Positions 40,516 through 50,360 are shown, counted from the stretch's first letter. The stretch is DNA of 64,000 nt from Gordonia rubripertincta (GCF_038024875.1 NZ_CP136136.1:4526001-4590000), one strand, 5' to 3'. Translations and numbers: made by a program. Notes: generated by a model not told the origin, from the letters alone.

Positions 40516-41214
40516 CTAGGACTTCTTCATCGACTTCTTGCGGTATTCGAAGACCTCGTCGATGATTCCGTATTCCTTGGCCGCGTGAGCGGTCAGGATG
40601 TTGTCGCGGTCGGTGTCCTTGCGGATCTTCGCCTTGTCCTGGCCGGTGTGATTGGACAGGATCTCGTCGAGCCGGTCGCGGATGCGCTCGATCTCGGCGG
40701 CCTGGATCTCGAGGTCGGAGACCTGACCCTGGTAGGCACCGCCGGTGCGCGGCTGGTGGATCAGCACGGTCGCGTTCGGCAGGGCCGCACGCTTACCCGG
40801 GGTTCCACCGGCGAGCAGGATCGCCGCGGCCGAGGCCGCCTCGCCGAGGCACACGGTCACGATGTCGCAGTGGACGTACTGCATCGTGTCGTAGATGGCG
40901 AGCATGTCGGGCACGCTGCCGCCGGGCGAGTTGATGTACATGGTGATGTCACGATCGGGATCCTGCGACTCGAGGACGAGCAGCTGGGCCATCACGTCGT
41001 TGGACACGACCTGGTCGATCGGGGTGCCGACGAAGACGATGCGCTCCTCGAACAGCTTGGCGTACGGATCGTACTGGCGCTGGCCGTTCGGGGTGTGCTC
41101 GATGAACGACGGCAGGATGTAGCGCGCCTCGATGTTCTTGAGCGCCAAGGCCGACGCGGGGATACCGGCGGCGACCTCGGCGGGCATGCCGTCCAGGGAA
41201 AGGGAGTTGGTCAT
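40516..41214 (-). CDS. clpP2: ATP-dependent Clp protease proteolytic subunit ClpP2
   Basis: Serine protease subunit that assembles with ClpP1. The catalytic serine is in CLGEAASAAAILLA, the histidine in VLIHQPRTGG, and the aspartate further on near TDRDN. ATG 41214 (MTNSLSLDGMP) was preferred to 41226 because GGAG precedes it at good spacing. This gives 232 residues. It lies 55 bases after clpP1. Confidence 0.96.
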   Translation of the reverse strand: MTNSLSLDGMPAEVAAGIPASALALKNIEARYILPSFIEHTPNGQRQYDPYAKLFEERIVFVGTPIDQVVSNDVMAQLLVLESQDPDRDITMYINSPGGSVPDMLAIYDTMQYVHCDIVTVCLGEAASAAAILLAGGTPGKRAALPNATVLIHQPRTGGAYQGQVSDLEIQAAEIERIRDRLDEILSNHTGQDKAKIRKDTDRDNILTAHAAKEYGIIDEVFEYRKKSMKKS

Positions 41215-41269
41215 CTGTTGCTCCAATGAATAGGTGTGGCTCGGAGGTGGCGGGATGCTCGGGACCGGG

Positions 41270-41869
41270 TCACTGCCCCGGACGCGAGATCACCTTGTCG
41301 ACGAAGCCGTACTCCTTGGCCTGCTCGGCGGTGAACCACTTGTCGCGATCCGCGTCGGCCTCGATCTTCTCGAGCGGCTGACCACTGAACTCGGCGTTGA
41401 GCCGGTTCATCTCCTTCTTGGTGAGCGCGAACTGCTCGGCCTGGATGGCGATGTCGGCGGCGGTACCACCGATGCCGGCCGACGGCTGGTGCATCATGAT
41501 CCGCGCGTGCGGCAGGGCATGACGCTTGCCCTTGGTGCCGGCCGCGAGGAGGAACTGGCCCATCGACGCGGCCATACCCATCGCGTAGGTGGCGACATCA
41601 CACTCGGCGAGCTGCATGGTGTCGAAGATGGCCATACCCGCGGTGACCGAGCCACCGGGCGAGTTGATGTAGAGGTGAATGTCCTTGGTGGGGTCCTCGG
41701 CGGCGAGCAGCAGGATCTGCGCGCACAGCCGGTTGGCGATGTCGTCGTCGACCTGGGTACCCAGGAAGATGATGCGTTCGCGCAGCAGACGCTCGAACAC
41801 CGAATCGGTCAGGTTCAACCCAGCCACACCCGAACTCATCGAGGGTGTGTGGATGGTCGGCTCACTCAC
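41270..41869 (-). CDS. clpP1: ATP-dependent Clp protease proteolytic subunit ClpP1
   Basis: Partner of ClpP2 in the mixed ClpP1P2 protease typical of mycobacteria. The catalytic serine is in YAMGMAASMGQFLLAA and the histidine in IMMHQPSAGIG. It has 199 residues. First gene of the clpP1-clpP2 operon; its promoter region is the 260 bases up to tig, where clpP control by ClgR would be expected from family knowledge. Confidence 0.96.
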   Translation of the reverse strand: MSEPTIHTPSMSSGVAGLNLTDSVFERLLRERIIFLGTQVDDDIANRLCAQILLLAAEDPTKDIHLYINSPGGSVTAGMAIFDTMQLAECDVATYAMGMAASMGQFLLAAGTKGKRHALPHARIMMHQPSAGIGGTAADIAIQAEQFALTKKEMNRLNAEFSGQPLEKIEADADRDKWFTAEQAKEYGFVDKVISRPGQ

Positions 41870-42065
41870 GGGTTCCTACCTTTGCCTTGTTGTCATGACC
41901 TGTGCGCGCCGTCTCGGGCGTCGCACACGTTTCCATCTGTCTGATGACGTCCTCACCGACACTAACCAATCCGCACCCACCGGCACTCCCGAGGACACGT
42001 CTATTCGCTGAGAGCAGAACGGGTCATCACTGTGAACGGCGAATGCAGATCGGTGCACCCGACGC

Positions 42066-42101
42066 CGATCGCCGGCCCCCGCGAACGGGGACCGGCGATC
42101 G
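42066..42101 (-). terminator. Terminator hairpin after tig
   Basis: A 10-bp perfect stem CGATCGCCGG / CCGGCGATCG, extended by CCCC / GGGG across one mismatch, lies 28 bases downstream of the tig stop. It has no U-tract. Confidence 0.8.
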
Positions 42102-42129
42102 ATGATGCGTGGTGAGGTTCCGGGTCGAC

Positions 42130-43491
42130 TCAGTTGTCGGCGTCGACCGCCTCGTCCGACTCGGCGTCGTCGTTGCTCCCGAAGAACTCGGAGGTGTCGA
42201 CCGTCGCACCCTTGGTGTCGGTGACGGTGAACTCACCGACGATGCCGGCCAGCGACTTGCCGCGACGGACGTCGGCGTAGACCGCGCCGACCTGGTTGGC
42301 CTGGGTCAGCTGCTGGATGAACTCCTGCGGCTGCATGCCGTAGCGCTGCGCGGTGAAGATGATCTGCTGGGTCAGCTCGTCCTGGCTGACCTCGGTCTCC
42401 TGCTGGTCGGCGATCGCATCGAGGAGCAGCTGCTGCTTGACCGACTTCTCGGCCTCCTCGCGGGCCTCGGCGTCCCACTCCTCGCGGGTCTTGCCCTGCG
42501 CTTCGAGGAACTTCGCGACCTGCTCGTCGTCGTGACCGAGAGCGTGGATGATCTGGTGCTGCTGACCCTCGATCTCCTCGGCGACGACCTTCTCCGGCAG
42601 CGGGACCTCGACGGTCTCGAGCAGCTTCTCGAGCACGGCATCGCGGATCTTGTTGGCCTGCTCGAGCTTCGCCGACTGCTCGACGCGCTCGGCCAGGCTC
42701 GCACGCAGCTCCTCGACGGTGTCGAACTCGCTGGCCATCTGGGCGAACTCGTCGTCGACGTCGGGGAGCTCGCGCTCCTTGACCGACTGCACGGTGACCT
42801 TGACCAGAGCCTCGTCACCGGCGTGGTCGCCGGCGACCAGCTTGGTGGTGAACTCCTTGCTCTCGCCGGCCTTCAGGCCGATGAGGGCGTCGTCGAGTCC
42901 GTCGATGAGCTGGCCGGAGCCGACCTCGTGGGACAGACCCTCGGTGGTGGCCTCCTCGACGGCCTCGCCGTCGACGGTGGCCTCGAGGTCGATCGACACG
43001 AAGTCACCGTTCTCGATGCCGCGCTCGACACCCTTGAGGGTGCCGAAGCGGGCGCGGAGGCCTTCGAGCTGCTCGTCGACCGCTGCGTCATCGATCTCGA
43101 TGGCGTCGACCTCGACCGAGAGGGTCGAGTAGTCGGGCAGGGCGATCTCCGGGCGGACGTCGACCTCGGCGGTGAAGGTGACGGACTCGCCGTACTTCAG
43201 CTCCGACAGGTCGATCTCCGGCTGGCCGATGGCCTTGGTCTCGGTCTCGGCGACGGCCTCCGAGTACTTGGCGGGGATGGCGTCGTTGACAACCTGCGCC
43301 AGGACCGAGTCGCGACCGACGCGGGCCTCGATCAGCTTGGCGGGCGCCTTACCCGGACGGAAGCCGGGGATCCGGATCTGCTGGGCCAGGGACTTGTAAG
43401 CCCGGTCGAAGTCTGCGGACAGCTCCTCGAACGGGACCTCGACATTGAGCTTCACTCGGGTCGGGGTGAGTTGCTCGACAGTGCTCTTCAC
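42130..43491 (-). CDS. tig: Trigger factor
   Basis: Ribosome-bound chaperone and prolyl isomerase for nascent chains. The ribosome-binding segment IPGFRPGKAPAKLIEAR is near residue 40. The PPIase domain covers about 150-250. A helical C-terminal domain is rich in Glu, Gln and Ala. An acidic tail (DDAESDEAVDADN) ends the 453 residues. It lies upstream of clpP1P2-clpX, the usual protein quality-control cluster. Confidence 0.97.
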   Translation of the reverse strand: MKSTVEQLTPTRVKLNVEVPFEELSADFDRAYKSLAQQIRIPGFRPGKAPAKLIEARVGRDSVLAQVVNDAIPAKYSEAVAETETKAIGQPEIDLSELKYGESVTFTAEVDVRPEIALPDYSTLSVEVDAIEIDDAAVDEQLEGLRARFGTLKGVERGIENGDFVSIDLEATVDGEAVEEATTEGLSHEVGSGQLIDGLDDALIGLKAGESKEFTTKLVAGDHAGDEALVKVTVQSVKERELPDVDDEFAQMASEFDTVEELRASLAERVEQSAKLEQANKIRDAVLEKLLETVEVPLPEKVVAEEIEGQQHQIIHALGHDDEQVAKFLEAQGKTREEWDAEAREEAEKSVKQQLLLDAIADQQETEVSQDELTQQIIFTAQRYGMQPQEFIQQLTQANQVGAVYADVRRGKSLAGIVGEFTVTDTKGATVDTSEFFGSNDDAESDEAVDADN

Positions 43492-43574
43492 GCCTACTGC
43501 TCCTTATATCTGCGGTGGTGATGAAAGTTCGGTTTCGGGTGGTGTGCCCCCGTGACCCACACGGTCACATCGAC

Positions 43575-43651
<77 letters not shown>

Positions 43652-43851
43652 CGGTCCTCAGGTCGCGGTGGAGGCCTCACGGCCGACCGCGCATCAGGGC
43701 CAACAGAAGATAGTACGGGGCGCCCGTGGCGCCACGACCAACGGGTGCCGGACGCACCGCCACGCACACCCCGATTTAGAAAACCGGCGCGCCGCCATGT
43801 ACAGTCACTCATCGCACGCGGCGAACTCCGGCTCCCGGTGATCGCAAGCAC

Positions 43852-43922
43852 GCGGGTGTAGCTCAATGGTAGAGCCCTAGTCTTCCAAACTAGCTACGCG
43901 GGTTCGATTCCCGTCACCCGCT
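43852..43922 (+). tRNA. tRNA-Gly (anticodon TCC)
   Basis: Acceptor arms GCGGGTG / CACCCGC pair. The anticodon arm CTAGT-CTTCCAA-ACTAG gives TCC. GGTTCGATTCC forms the T loop. CCA follows directly at 43923-43925. A hairpin terminator lies 32 bases downstream. Confidence 0.96.
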
Positions 43923-43956
43923 CCACCACCCCCTCGACCCGGTCGAGGACACGATC

Positions 43957-43994
43957 CGACCCTGGTCCGTCGAAAGACGAACGGACCAGGGTCG
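43957..43994 (+). terminator. Terminator after tRNA-Gly
   Basis: A perfect 14-bp stem CGACCCTGGTCCGT / ACGGACCAGGGTCG with a 10-base loop, followed by TTTCGATT. Confidence 0.88.
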
Positions 43995-44026
43995 TTTCGA
44001 TTCTCCGGGCGGTCAGCTACGGCGCG

Positions 44027-44313
44027 TCACGGAAGAAATGGGTCCAGCCAAGGAATCTCGCCGAACTCGTAGAAGTCATACGGATAGTCATAGAACGGCG
44101 GCAGGTCCGGCAGTGGCGGTGTCTCCGGGGTGTCCTTCACCGCGCCGTTCCCCCCGGGCCCGTCGAGATGACGGGAGGCGGACACGGGGCTGTCTGCCCG
44201 TTGGCGATGGGCATCGTGCATGGTGCGTCGGCGCTCGCAAGTGCCGCGCCACCGAAAAGCCCGGCGGTGGCGGTGGCGACAGCGAACGTCAAGGTGGTCA
44301 AGGGTCGGTTCAT
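44027..44313 (-). CDS. Small secreted protein, apparent frameshift at a C6 run
   Basis: Not recognised. From ATG 44313 a clear signal peptide is read (MNRPLTTLTFAVATATAGLF... ending ALASA), then a short mature part with two cysteines (APCTMPIANGQTAPCPPP). This frame stops at 44137. The next frame continues in the same style as TPETPPLPDLPPFYDYPYDF and ends ...IPWLDPFLP at 44027. Adding one base to the C6 run at 44150-44155 would join them into about 95 residues. If the break is real, only the 58-residue form is made. It lies downstream of the tRNA-Gly terminator, convergent to it. Confidence 0.55.
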
Positions 44314-44512
44314 TGCTCTCGGTCTTCCATTCGCAGACGTCAGCACCCCCCTCCGCGCGGAAATGTCTCCCGACCTGCGTGCACTCTCGTGCACACGCCC
44401 TGTCCTTCCCGGGTGCCGACATACACATTGCTCCGGCCGACGACCTCGTTTGCGCTGTTCGTGAAGCCGAAACCGACCTGTGACCCACGCCACATTCGCG
44501 TAGGGTGGGGGC

Positions 44513-44698
44513 ATGTCATCCACACATACGAAAACCCAGCGAAGGTGTCAGACCTGCGGCGCACCGTTGTACATACGCCGGGACATCACCGAATCCGAGA
44601 CCGGGCTCGAACGCATCGACATCATGCTCGTCTGCCGCGACGAGGCGTGCGCGCAGCCCGTGCGACATCTGCGCACCGAGCACCCGCAACCCGCCTGA
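44513..44698 (+). CDS. Small cysteine-rich protein, possible zinc ribbon
   Basis: 61 residues with CQTCG near residue 12 and CRDEAC near 41, a spacing compatible with a single zinc site. The ATG follows a purine-rich GGGTGGGGGC. The family was not recognised. It is isolated between the secreted-protein gene and the L,D-transpeptidase gene. A real gene is likely but not certain. Confidence 0.6.
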   Translation: MSSTHTKTQRRCQTCGAPLYIRRDITESETGLERIDIMLVCRDEACAQPVRHLRTEHPQPA

Positions 44699-44988
44699 GT
44701 CCCGGCACCTCAGGGGGACAACCGATCCTGTTGACACCACCGCGACAGGGGCGATGATGTACGCCAACGGGATGATCGGCCAAGTCTGCCATCCGCATGT
44801 GACGACCATCACACGAGTTGTAGGCGGCGCGCTCACCACTGCTTTTTGCCAGGTCGGATGCCCCCTTCGCGATCGTGGCGTAGTCGAACGGGCTGCGTTC
44901 CTTGGCCGCTAGACAACGGTTGTGTAACGATGGATTCGCGCTTTCAGATGTACAGCGCGAGATATTCATCGAACCGAAGGTACGACTA

Positions 44989-45687
44989 GTGCAGACCAAC
45001 AATGTGCCGACCTCGCGGTCTCGTCGACGCACCACTCGGCGCCTCAGCGGGATCGTCGTCGGCGTCCTGGCCATGGCTCTCGCCCTCCCCGGCGTTGCGA
45101 ACGCTGCACCCGTCACCGTGATCCCCGGCCTGCCGCCGGTCGAGATCCCCGTGATCCCAGGCCTGCCGACTCCGCCGGCACCGAGCACCCCGAAGGCCCC
45201 GGAGCCGCCGACGAGCAGCACCACCCCGGAGAAGCCCGCGGGCCCGGCCATCCCGAACGTGAAGACCCCGACCGGGTACATCGCCCTGGCCGACGACAAG
45301 ACACACACCATCACGTGGTGGAAGAACGGCGAGGTCGTCAAGACCATGCCGATCTCGATGGGTTCGGACAAGCACCCGACCCCGAACGGTGTCTACTACA
45401 CCAAGGAGAAGTACCGCGACATGTACATGGATTCGTCCACGTACGGTGTGCCGGTCGACTCCGCCGAGGGTTACCGGACCTACGTCGAGTACGCGACCCG
45501 CATGTCGTGGGACGGCATCTTCATCCACGCCGCACCGTGGTCCGTCGCGCAGCAGGGCAACAGCAATGTGAGCCACGGCTGCATCAACGTCACCACCGAG
45601 TTCGGCAAGTGGGTATACGACAACGTCCCGCGCGGAACCCCGATCGTCGTCCGCAACACGATCGGCGGCCAGTACGACGGCAACTGA
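44989..45687 (+). CDS. L,D-transpeptidase (YkuD domain), secreted
   Basis: Cell-wall enzyme that makes 3-3 peptidoglycan crosslinks or attaches proteins. An arginine-rich start and a signal peptide ending AGVANA-type (GVANAAPV) are followed by a Pro/Thr-rich linker (residues 38-85). The YkuD domain begins at TGYIALADDKTHTITWWK, with the catalytic cysteine in SHGCINVTTEFG near residue 200. GTG 44989 (MQTNNVPTSRSRRRT) was chosen because it leads straight into the signal peptide and GAAGG lies upstream. It has 232 residues and lacks the Ig-like domains of LdtMt2. Confidence 0.92.
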   Translation: MQTNNVPTSRSRRRTTRRLSGIVVGVLAMALALPGVANAAPVTVIPGLPPVEIPVIPGLPTPPAPSTPKAPEPPTSSTTPEKPAGPAIPNVKTPTGYIALADDKTHTITWWKNGEVVKTMPISMGSDKHPTPNGVYYTKEKYRDMYMDSSTYGVPVDSAEGYRTYVEYATRMSWDGIFIHAAPWSVAQQGNSNVSHGCINVTTEFGKWVYDNVPRGTPIVVRNTIGGQYDGN

Positions 45688-45706
45688 CCTCCGTCATATC
45701 CGACCT

Positions 45707-45741
45707 CGAAGGCCGGTCACCACCACGGTGACCGGCCTTCG
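45707..45741. terminator. Terminator between the L,D-transpeptidase and hydrolase genes
   Basis: A perfect 14-bp stem CGAAGGCCGGTCAC / GTGACCGGCCTTCG with a 7-base loop lies between the convergent stops at 45687 and 45794. Confidence 0.85.
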
Positions 45742-45793
45742 TCGTCGTCCGGGTCAGGCGGAGTCGCGACGTCACGACTCGGGCCGCGACTGC

Positions 45794-46738
45794 TCAAGCA
45801 GCGCGGACGTCGCCTGCGGGGACGGCAGCGAACGTCGCCTGCACCTGCAGCCAACCCGCGATCACCTGGCACCCGGTCGAGGCGGGGTCGGTGACGGATC
45901 CGCGTCGATAAGGCTCATGACGGTACGAGGTGTGACGTCCGCCCGGCGAATTCGTCCACGCGACACCGAGAAACCGCACCATCGACGGCAGGTAGCAACG
46001 GATCTCCCACCAGGCCGAGGCGAGTCGGTGGATGTCCCGCCGCCACTGCGACGGGCGCACGGTTGTGCGGCGGGCGTTCTGGAAGGCGTTGCGGCGCAGC
46101 ACCTCGAATGCGCTGCGTCGCCAACGGCCCAACGCGGCGAAGGTCATCGCCCGTGTGAGGTCGGCGATGTCACGGACCAGAGAGTCCGCACGGGCGTTGC
46201 AGATCATGTCATCTGGGGCGCCCACCCACATCACGGGCAGGTCGGTCGGCAGCTGTTCCCCGGGACCCGCGACACCCCATCCGTCACATCCGGGTACGAC
46301 TCCCGGCGGCTGGTGCGGGTCCGCGACGAGTCCGACGCCGAGCACTCGGCCGACGACCGGGTGACGACGTGCCCCCAGTTCGGCGAGCGCCGTCCGGATC
46401 ACCACTGCCCCTTGCGAATATCCCAGCAGCGCAACCGATCCCGCGGTCCGCTCGAGCAGCTCGGACAATCGCCGGGCACCGATCGCCACACTGTCGGCGA
46501 AGCTCATGCCGCCGGGATGGGGCGCCGGGCCGTAGCTCGCCGGATAGGCGACCCAACGGCAGGAGAACCGATCGTCGAGTTCGTCGGTCACACCCGCGAG
46601 AAGGCCGGTGACCTCGGTGCGGGCATCACCCGGGTACGACTCGCCGGTTCCGCCGACCACGAGGACGGTGATCCCCGGTCGATCAACGTCTCCGAGGGCG
46701 TCGTCGGGGGTCTGCTCGTCTCTGTACACCTCATCCAT
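45794..46738 (-). CDS. Cutinase/LysB-like alpha/beta hydrolase
   Basis: Serine esterase of the cutinase/PE-PPE/LysB type. The nucleophile is in LLGYSQGAVVIRTAL near residue 107, a likely acidic residue in VGAPDDMICN near 175, and a likely histidine in GRHTSYRHEPY near 272. It has 314 residues with no signal peptide. The layout resembles phage LysB, which cleaves mycolic esters in the cell wall, but no other phage genes are nearby. The substrate is an inference. It is the last of a minus-strand series after the cupin gene. Confidence 0.7.
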   Translation of the reverse strand: MDEVYRDEQTPDDALGDVDRPGITVLVVGGTGESYPGDARTEVTGLLAGVTDELDDRFSCRWVAYPASYGPAPHPGGMSFADSVAIGARRLSELLERTAGSVALLGYSQGAVVIRTALAELGARRHPVVGRVLGVGLVADPHQPPGVVPGCDGWGVAGPGEQLPTDLPVMWVGAPDDMICNARADSLVRDIADLTRAMTFAALGRWRRSAFEVLRRNAFQNARRTTVRPSQWRRDIHRLASAWWEIRCYLPSMVRFLGVAWTNSPGGRHTSYRHEPYRRGSVTDPASTGCQVIAGWLQVQATFAAVPAGDVRAA

Positions 46739-46821
46739 CGTGACGACCGCACATGTGAACGGACGTCAGGCGACGCTGTGGGTTCGCTGAGATCCTCTGG
46801 GGGCCTCGGGGAGAACGGAGG

Positions 46822-47259
46822 TCAGAAGGTGGTGCCAGGCGGCGGCTTCGCTACGTAGTCCGCGGTCTCGATGATCGCGATGAAGAAACCACTCCCCTCG
46901 ATCACGTTCGCGCTGTGGGTCAGGCCGGCCGGGATGTAGATACTCGCCGGTGCCTCCACCACGTACGACTCGTCGCCCAGGGTGATCTCGTAGACCAGGT
47001 GGTCGAGCGAGAGGAGGATGTTGATCTCGGGGCAGTCGTGCACGTGGGGTTCGCAGTAGTCCCGGCTCGCGGCCGAGACGGCTCGCATCTCGTGGGCGAC
47101 CACGCGCTTCTCGGCCTCGGGGAACAGATTGCCGCCGGCGAGAACGCGTCGGGTGATCGGCGCATCGGAGGCGCCGTGGAACGGTACGTCCTTCAGTGGC
47201 GACACCTCGCCGCGCGAAATAAGGCCGGCATGGACACGCGATTCCTCGGCGATCGACAC
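46822..47259 (-). CDS. Cupin domain-containing protein
   Basis: Single-domain cupin of 145 residues. Metal-binding candidates lie in EPHVHDCPEINILL near residue 70 and PAGLTHSANVIEG near 110. No family-specific function can be given; sugar-binding or dioxygenase roles are possible. GTG start. It lies between the LysB-like gene and nei2, each separated by short gaps. Confidence 0.75.
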   Translation of the reverse strand: MSIAEESRVHAGLISRGEVSPLKDVPFHGASDAPITRRVLAGGNLFPEAEKRVVAHEMRAVSAASRDYCEPHVHDCPEINILLSLDHLVYEITLGDESYVVEAPASIYIPAGLTHSANVIEGSGFFIAIIETADYVAKPPPGTTF

Positions 47260-47354
47260 GCTTACCCCACCAGACTCCGACGCGGATGCCGTGCATCCCG
47301 AACTCCCGCGATGTTACTGAGGTTCGCCTATCCATACATCTTTTGAGGGGAGCA

Positions 47355-48158
47355 TCACGTCTGGCAAACCGGACACCAGTAGAGCTTGCGGGCCTCGAGT
47401 TCGGCGAGCAGGACCGGGGTGCCACAGATGCGACACGGCTCCCCTGCCCGGCGGTAGACGTAGGTCCGCGGCCGATTCGTCGCATACGCCGGTGCCCCAT
47501 GGTCGTCCTCGGGCCGGATCACATGGATCCGGCCGCGACGTACGCCCACTTTCATCAGCGCCACCAGGTCGGTCCACATCTCGTCGAATTCGCTTCGGAG
47601 AAGACTTTTTCCGGGGCGCATGGGGTCGATCCCGGCACGGAAGAGGACTTCGGCGCGATAGACGTTCCCGATACCCGCGATGACCTTCTGGTCCATGAGC
47701 AGCGCGCCGATCGGACGCGACGACCGCGAGATCGCCGCCCAGGCGCGCTCCGGGTCGGCGTCGCGCCGGAGGGGGTCGGGACCCAGACGGGCGATCAACG
47801 CGTCGAGATCGGCAGGGTGGTAGATCTCACACGCGGTCGGGCCGCGCAGGTCGGTGCCGGTGTCCTCGGTCTCGATGCGCAGCCGGACCTGTCCGACCGG
47901 CTCCGGTAGCGGCGCCGTCAGCTCGGTGAAGGCGCCGTAGAGGCCGAGGTGGATGTGCACCATCCGCTCGGTACGACCGTCGCGGTAGCGATGGAGCAGA
48001 TGTTTGCCCCACGCCTCCGCGGCGTGGAAGGTCATCCCGTCGACGGCGGCCGCACCGTCGGCGAACCGCCCCTGGGGGCTGGTCACCCGAACCGGGCGGC
48101 CACCGAAGAGTCGCTGTTGCCGGCGGGCGAGCCGGTGCAGCGTATGACCTTCGGGCAC
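47355..48158 (-). CDS. nei2: Fpg/Nei family DNA glycosylase (Nei2-like)
   Basis: Base-excision repair enzyme for oxidised pyrimidines. N-terminus PEGHTLHRLARR supplies Pro1 and Glu2 of the Nei type. H2TH helix region KVIAGIGNVYRAEVLFRAG. The C-terminal zinc finger has CRICGTPVLL and YWCPVC. It has 267 residues. Position next to rpiB corresponds to Rv2464c. Confidence 0.93.
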   Translation of the reverse strand: MPEGHTLHRLARRQQRLFGGRPVRVTSPQGRFADGAAAVDGMTFHAAEAWGKHLLHRYRDGRTERMVHIHLGLYGAFTELTAPLPEPVGQVRLRIETEDTGTDLRGPTACEIYHPADLDALIARLGPDPLRRDADPERAWAAISRSSRPIGALLMDQKVIAGIGNVYRAEVLFRAGIDPMRPGKSLLRSEFDEMWTDLVALMKVGVRRGRIHVIRPEDDHGAPAYATNRPRTYVYRRAGEPCRICGTPVLLAELEARKLYWCPVCQT

Positions 48159-48161
48159 CGA

Positions 48162-48641
<480 letters not shown>

Positions 48642-48663
48642 GGCGCCACTATAGATTGAGGGC

Positions 48664-49689
48664 GTGGACACGCCTGCGCCCATCCCCCGAGCGTTGCCGA
48701 ACCCGATCCCGAACGTGCCCGGGGTCGCCGACCCGCTCCCGGAGACACCCCCCGACCCGTCACGACGCTGGCTTCGCGCGGCTCGTTTCGCCGCACGCCC
48801 GCAGCTGCATCCGTGGGAGATCCCGGTCCTCGTCCTCGTCATCCTCACCACGACGGTGGGATACGCGGCGATCATCCTCCTCGTCGCCCTCGGCATGCTG
48901 GACCAGATCCTGCTGGCCGCCTTGGCATTTCCGCTCCTGCTGTTCGTGATCCGCGGTCTCACCTATGCGACGCCGCGCGTGAACGGCGTGCAGATGACGC
49001 CGACCCAGTTCCCGGAGGGTTACCGGATGGTGGTCGAGGCCGCCGCCCGCTACGGATTGGAGTACGTACCCGACGCCTACGTGGTCCTCGGGAACGGGCA
49101 GATCAACGCCTTCGCCTCCGGCCACGGATTCCGCCGGTTCGTCGTCGTGTACTCCGACCTGTTCGAGGTCGGCGGCGCCGCGCGGAGCCCGGAGGCGCTG
49201 GAGTTCATCATCGGCCACGAGGTCGGGCACATCGCGGCCGGACACACGTCGTACTGGCGTCAGTTGGCAACGGTCTTCGGCACCAACATCCCTCTGCTCG
49301 GCAGCGCCTTGTCACGAGCGCAGGAGTACACCGCCGACAACTACGGCTACTACGCGAAGCCGGCGGGAGCTCCAAGTGCGATCGGCGTCCTGGCCGCCGG
49401 CAAGTACATGCTGTCCGCGGTCGACTTCGATCAGTTCGCCGACCGTGCGACCCACGAACGCGGGTTCTTCGTGCACCTGGTCAACGCGATCTCGACCCAT
49501 CCCGTCCTGACCTGGCGGGCGGCCGCACTCCGTGACCGCACCCGGGCCGGCGCGATGCTGCTACGGCCACGCCGGATCGTGCGCGGCATCGGCAGCGGCA
49601 ACGTCGTGGCCGTGCCACCACCGGCACACCCCGCGACGGTCCCGGCCGGTTCGCTCCCGAACGGCATCGAACCCCCGCCCAGGTTCTGA
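48664..49689 (+). CDS. M48 family metalloprotease, membrane-bound
   Basis: Zinc protease related to HtpX. Two membrane segments lie at about residues 53-74 and 78-97. The zinc motif HEVGHIAAGH is near 180, and the third ligand glutamate is in SRAQEYTADNYG near 219. The N-terminus is proline-rich. It has 341 residues from GTG 48664. Role in membrane protein quality control is inferred from the family. Confidence 0.88.
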   Translation: MDTPAPIPRALPNPIPNVPGVADPLPETPPDPSRRWLRAARFAARPQLHPWEIPVLVLVILTTTVGYAAIILLVALGMLDQILLAALAFPLLLFVIRGLTYATPRVNGVQMTPTQFPEGYRMVVEAAARYGLEYVPDAYVVLGNGQINAFASGHGFRRFVVVYSDLFEVGGAARSPEALEFIIGHEVGHIAAGHTSYWRQLATVFGTNIPLLGSALSRAQEYTADNYGYYAKPAGAPSAIGVLAAGKYMLSAVDFDQFADRATHERGFFVHLVNAISTHPVLTWRAAALRDRTRAGAMLLRPRRIVRGIGSGNVVAVPPPAHPATVPAGSLPNGIEPPPRF

Positions 49690-49736
49690 GCAGGGGTTCG
49701 AGAAGCGGCTTGCCGGGGGGCGATGCGGACTGTTAC

Positions 49737-50360
49737 TCAGTCGAATTCGGGATCCTCGGTGCGACTGCGCTTGAGCTCGTAGAAGTGCGGGTAGGAGGCG
49801 AGGGCGAGCGCCCCGTCCCACACCTTGCCGGCGTCCTCGCCGCGCGGGATGCGTGACAGCACAGGGCCGAAGAAGGCGACACCGTTCACATGGATCGTCG
49901 GGGTGCCGACGTCGTCGCCGACCTTGTCCATACCCTCGTGGTGGCTCTTGCGGATGGCCTCGTCGAACTCTTCGGAGCCGGCGGCCTCGGCCAGCGCGGC
50001 ATCGAGGCCGAGCTCGGCGAGCGCGCCGGCGATGACCTCGTCGAAGTCCTTGATCCCCTCGTTGTGAATCCGGGTGCCCATCGCTGCGTAGAGGGGTGCG
50101 AGGATCTCGTCGCCCTTCTCCGCTGCCGCGGCGGCGATCACCCGGACCGGACGCCAGGCGTTTTTCAGGGCCTCGCGATACTCGTCGGGGATGTCCTTGC
50201 CCTCGTTGAGGACGGCGAGACTCATGATGTGGAAGTTCACGTCGATCGGACGGACCTTCTCGGCCTCGAGGATCCACCGGGAGGTGATCCAGCACCACGG
50301 GCAGAGCGGATCGAACCAGAAATCGACCCGATCGGTGGTGGACTGGCCCTGCTCTGACAT
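49737..50360 (-). CDS. DsbA-like thioredoxin-fold protein (Rv2466c-like)
   Basis: Thioredoxin-fold oxidoreductase; the M. tuberculosis homologue Rv2466c works with mycothiol and activates nitro-drugs. The active site is WFDPLCPWCWITSRW at residues 15-29, with the cis-proline in VGTPTIHVNGVAFFGP near 160. ATG 50360 gives 207 residues. No signal peptide, so it is cytosolic. It is convergent with the M48 gene and divergent from the TetR gene. Confidence 0.93.
   Translation of the reverse strand: MSEQGQSTTDRVDFWFDPLCPWCWITSRWILEAEKVRPIDVNFHIMSLAVLNEGKDIPDEYREALKNAWRPVRVIAAAAAEKGDEILAPLYAAMGTRIHNEGIKDFDEVIAGALAELGLDAALAEAAGSEEFDEAIRKSHHEGMDKVGDDVGTPTIHVNGVAFFGPVLSRIPRGEDAGKVWDGALALASYPHFYELKRSRTEDPEFD

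Noticed and set aside
42004..42019. TTCGCTGAGAGCAGAA upstream of clpP1 as a ClgR operator
   Set aside because: It resembles the CGCT-N-AGCG type of site only loosely; the right half is out of register. Not strong enough to call.
45794..46738. Prophage remnant around the LysB-like gene
   Set aside because: No integrase, attachment repeat, terminase or other phage gene lies nearby, although two tRNAs are within 3 kb.
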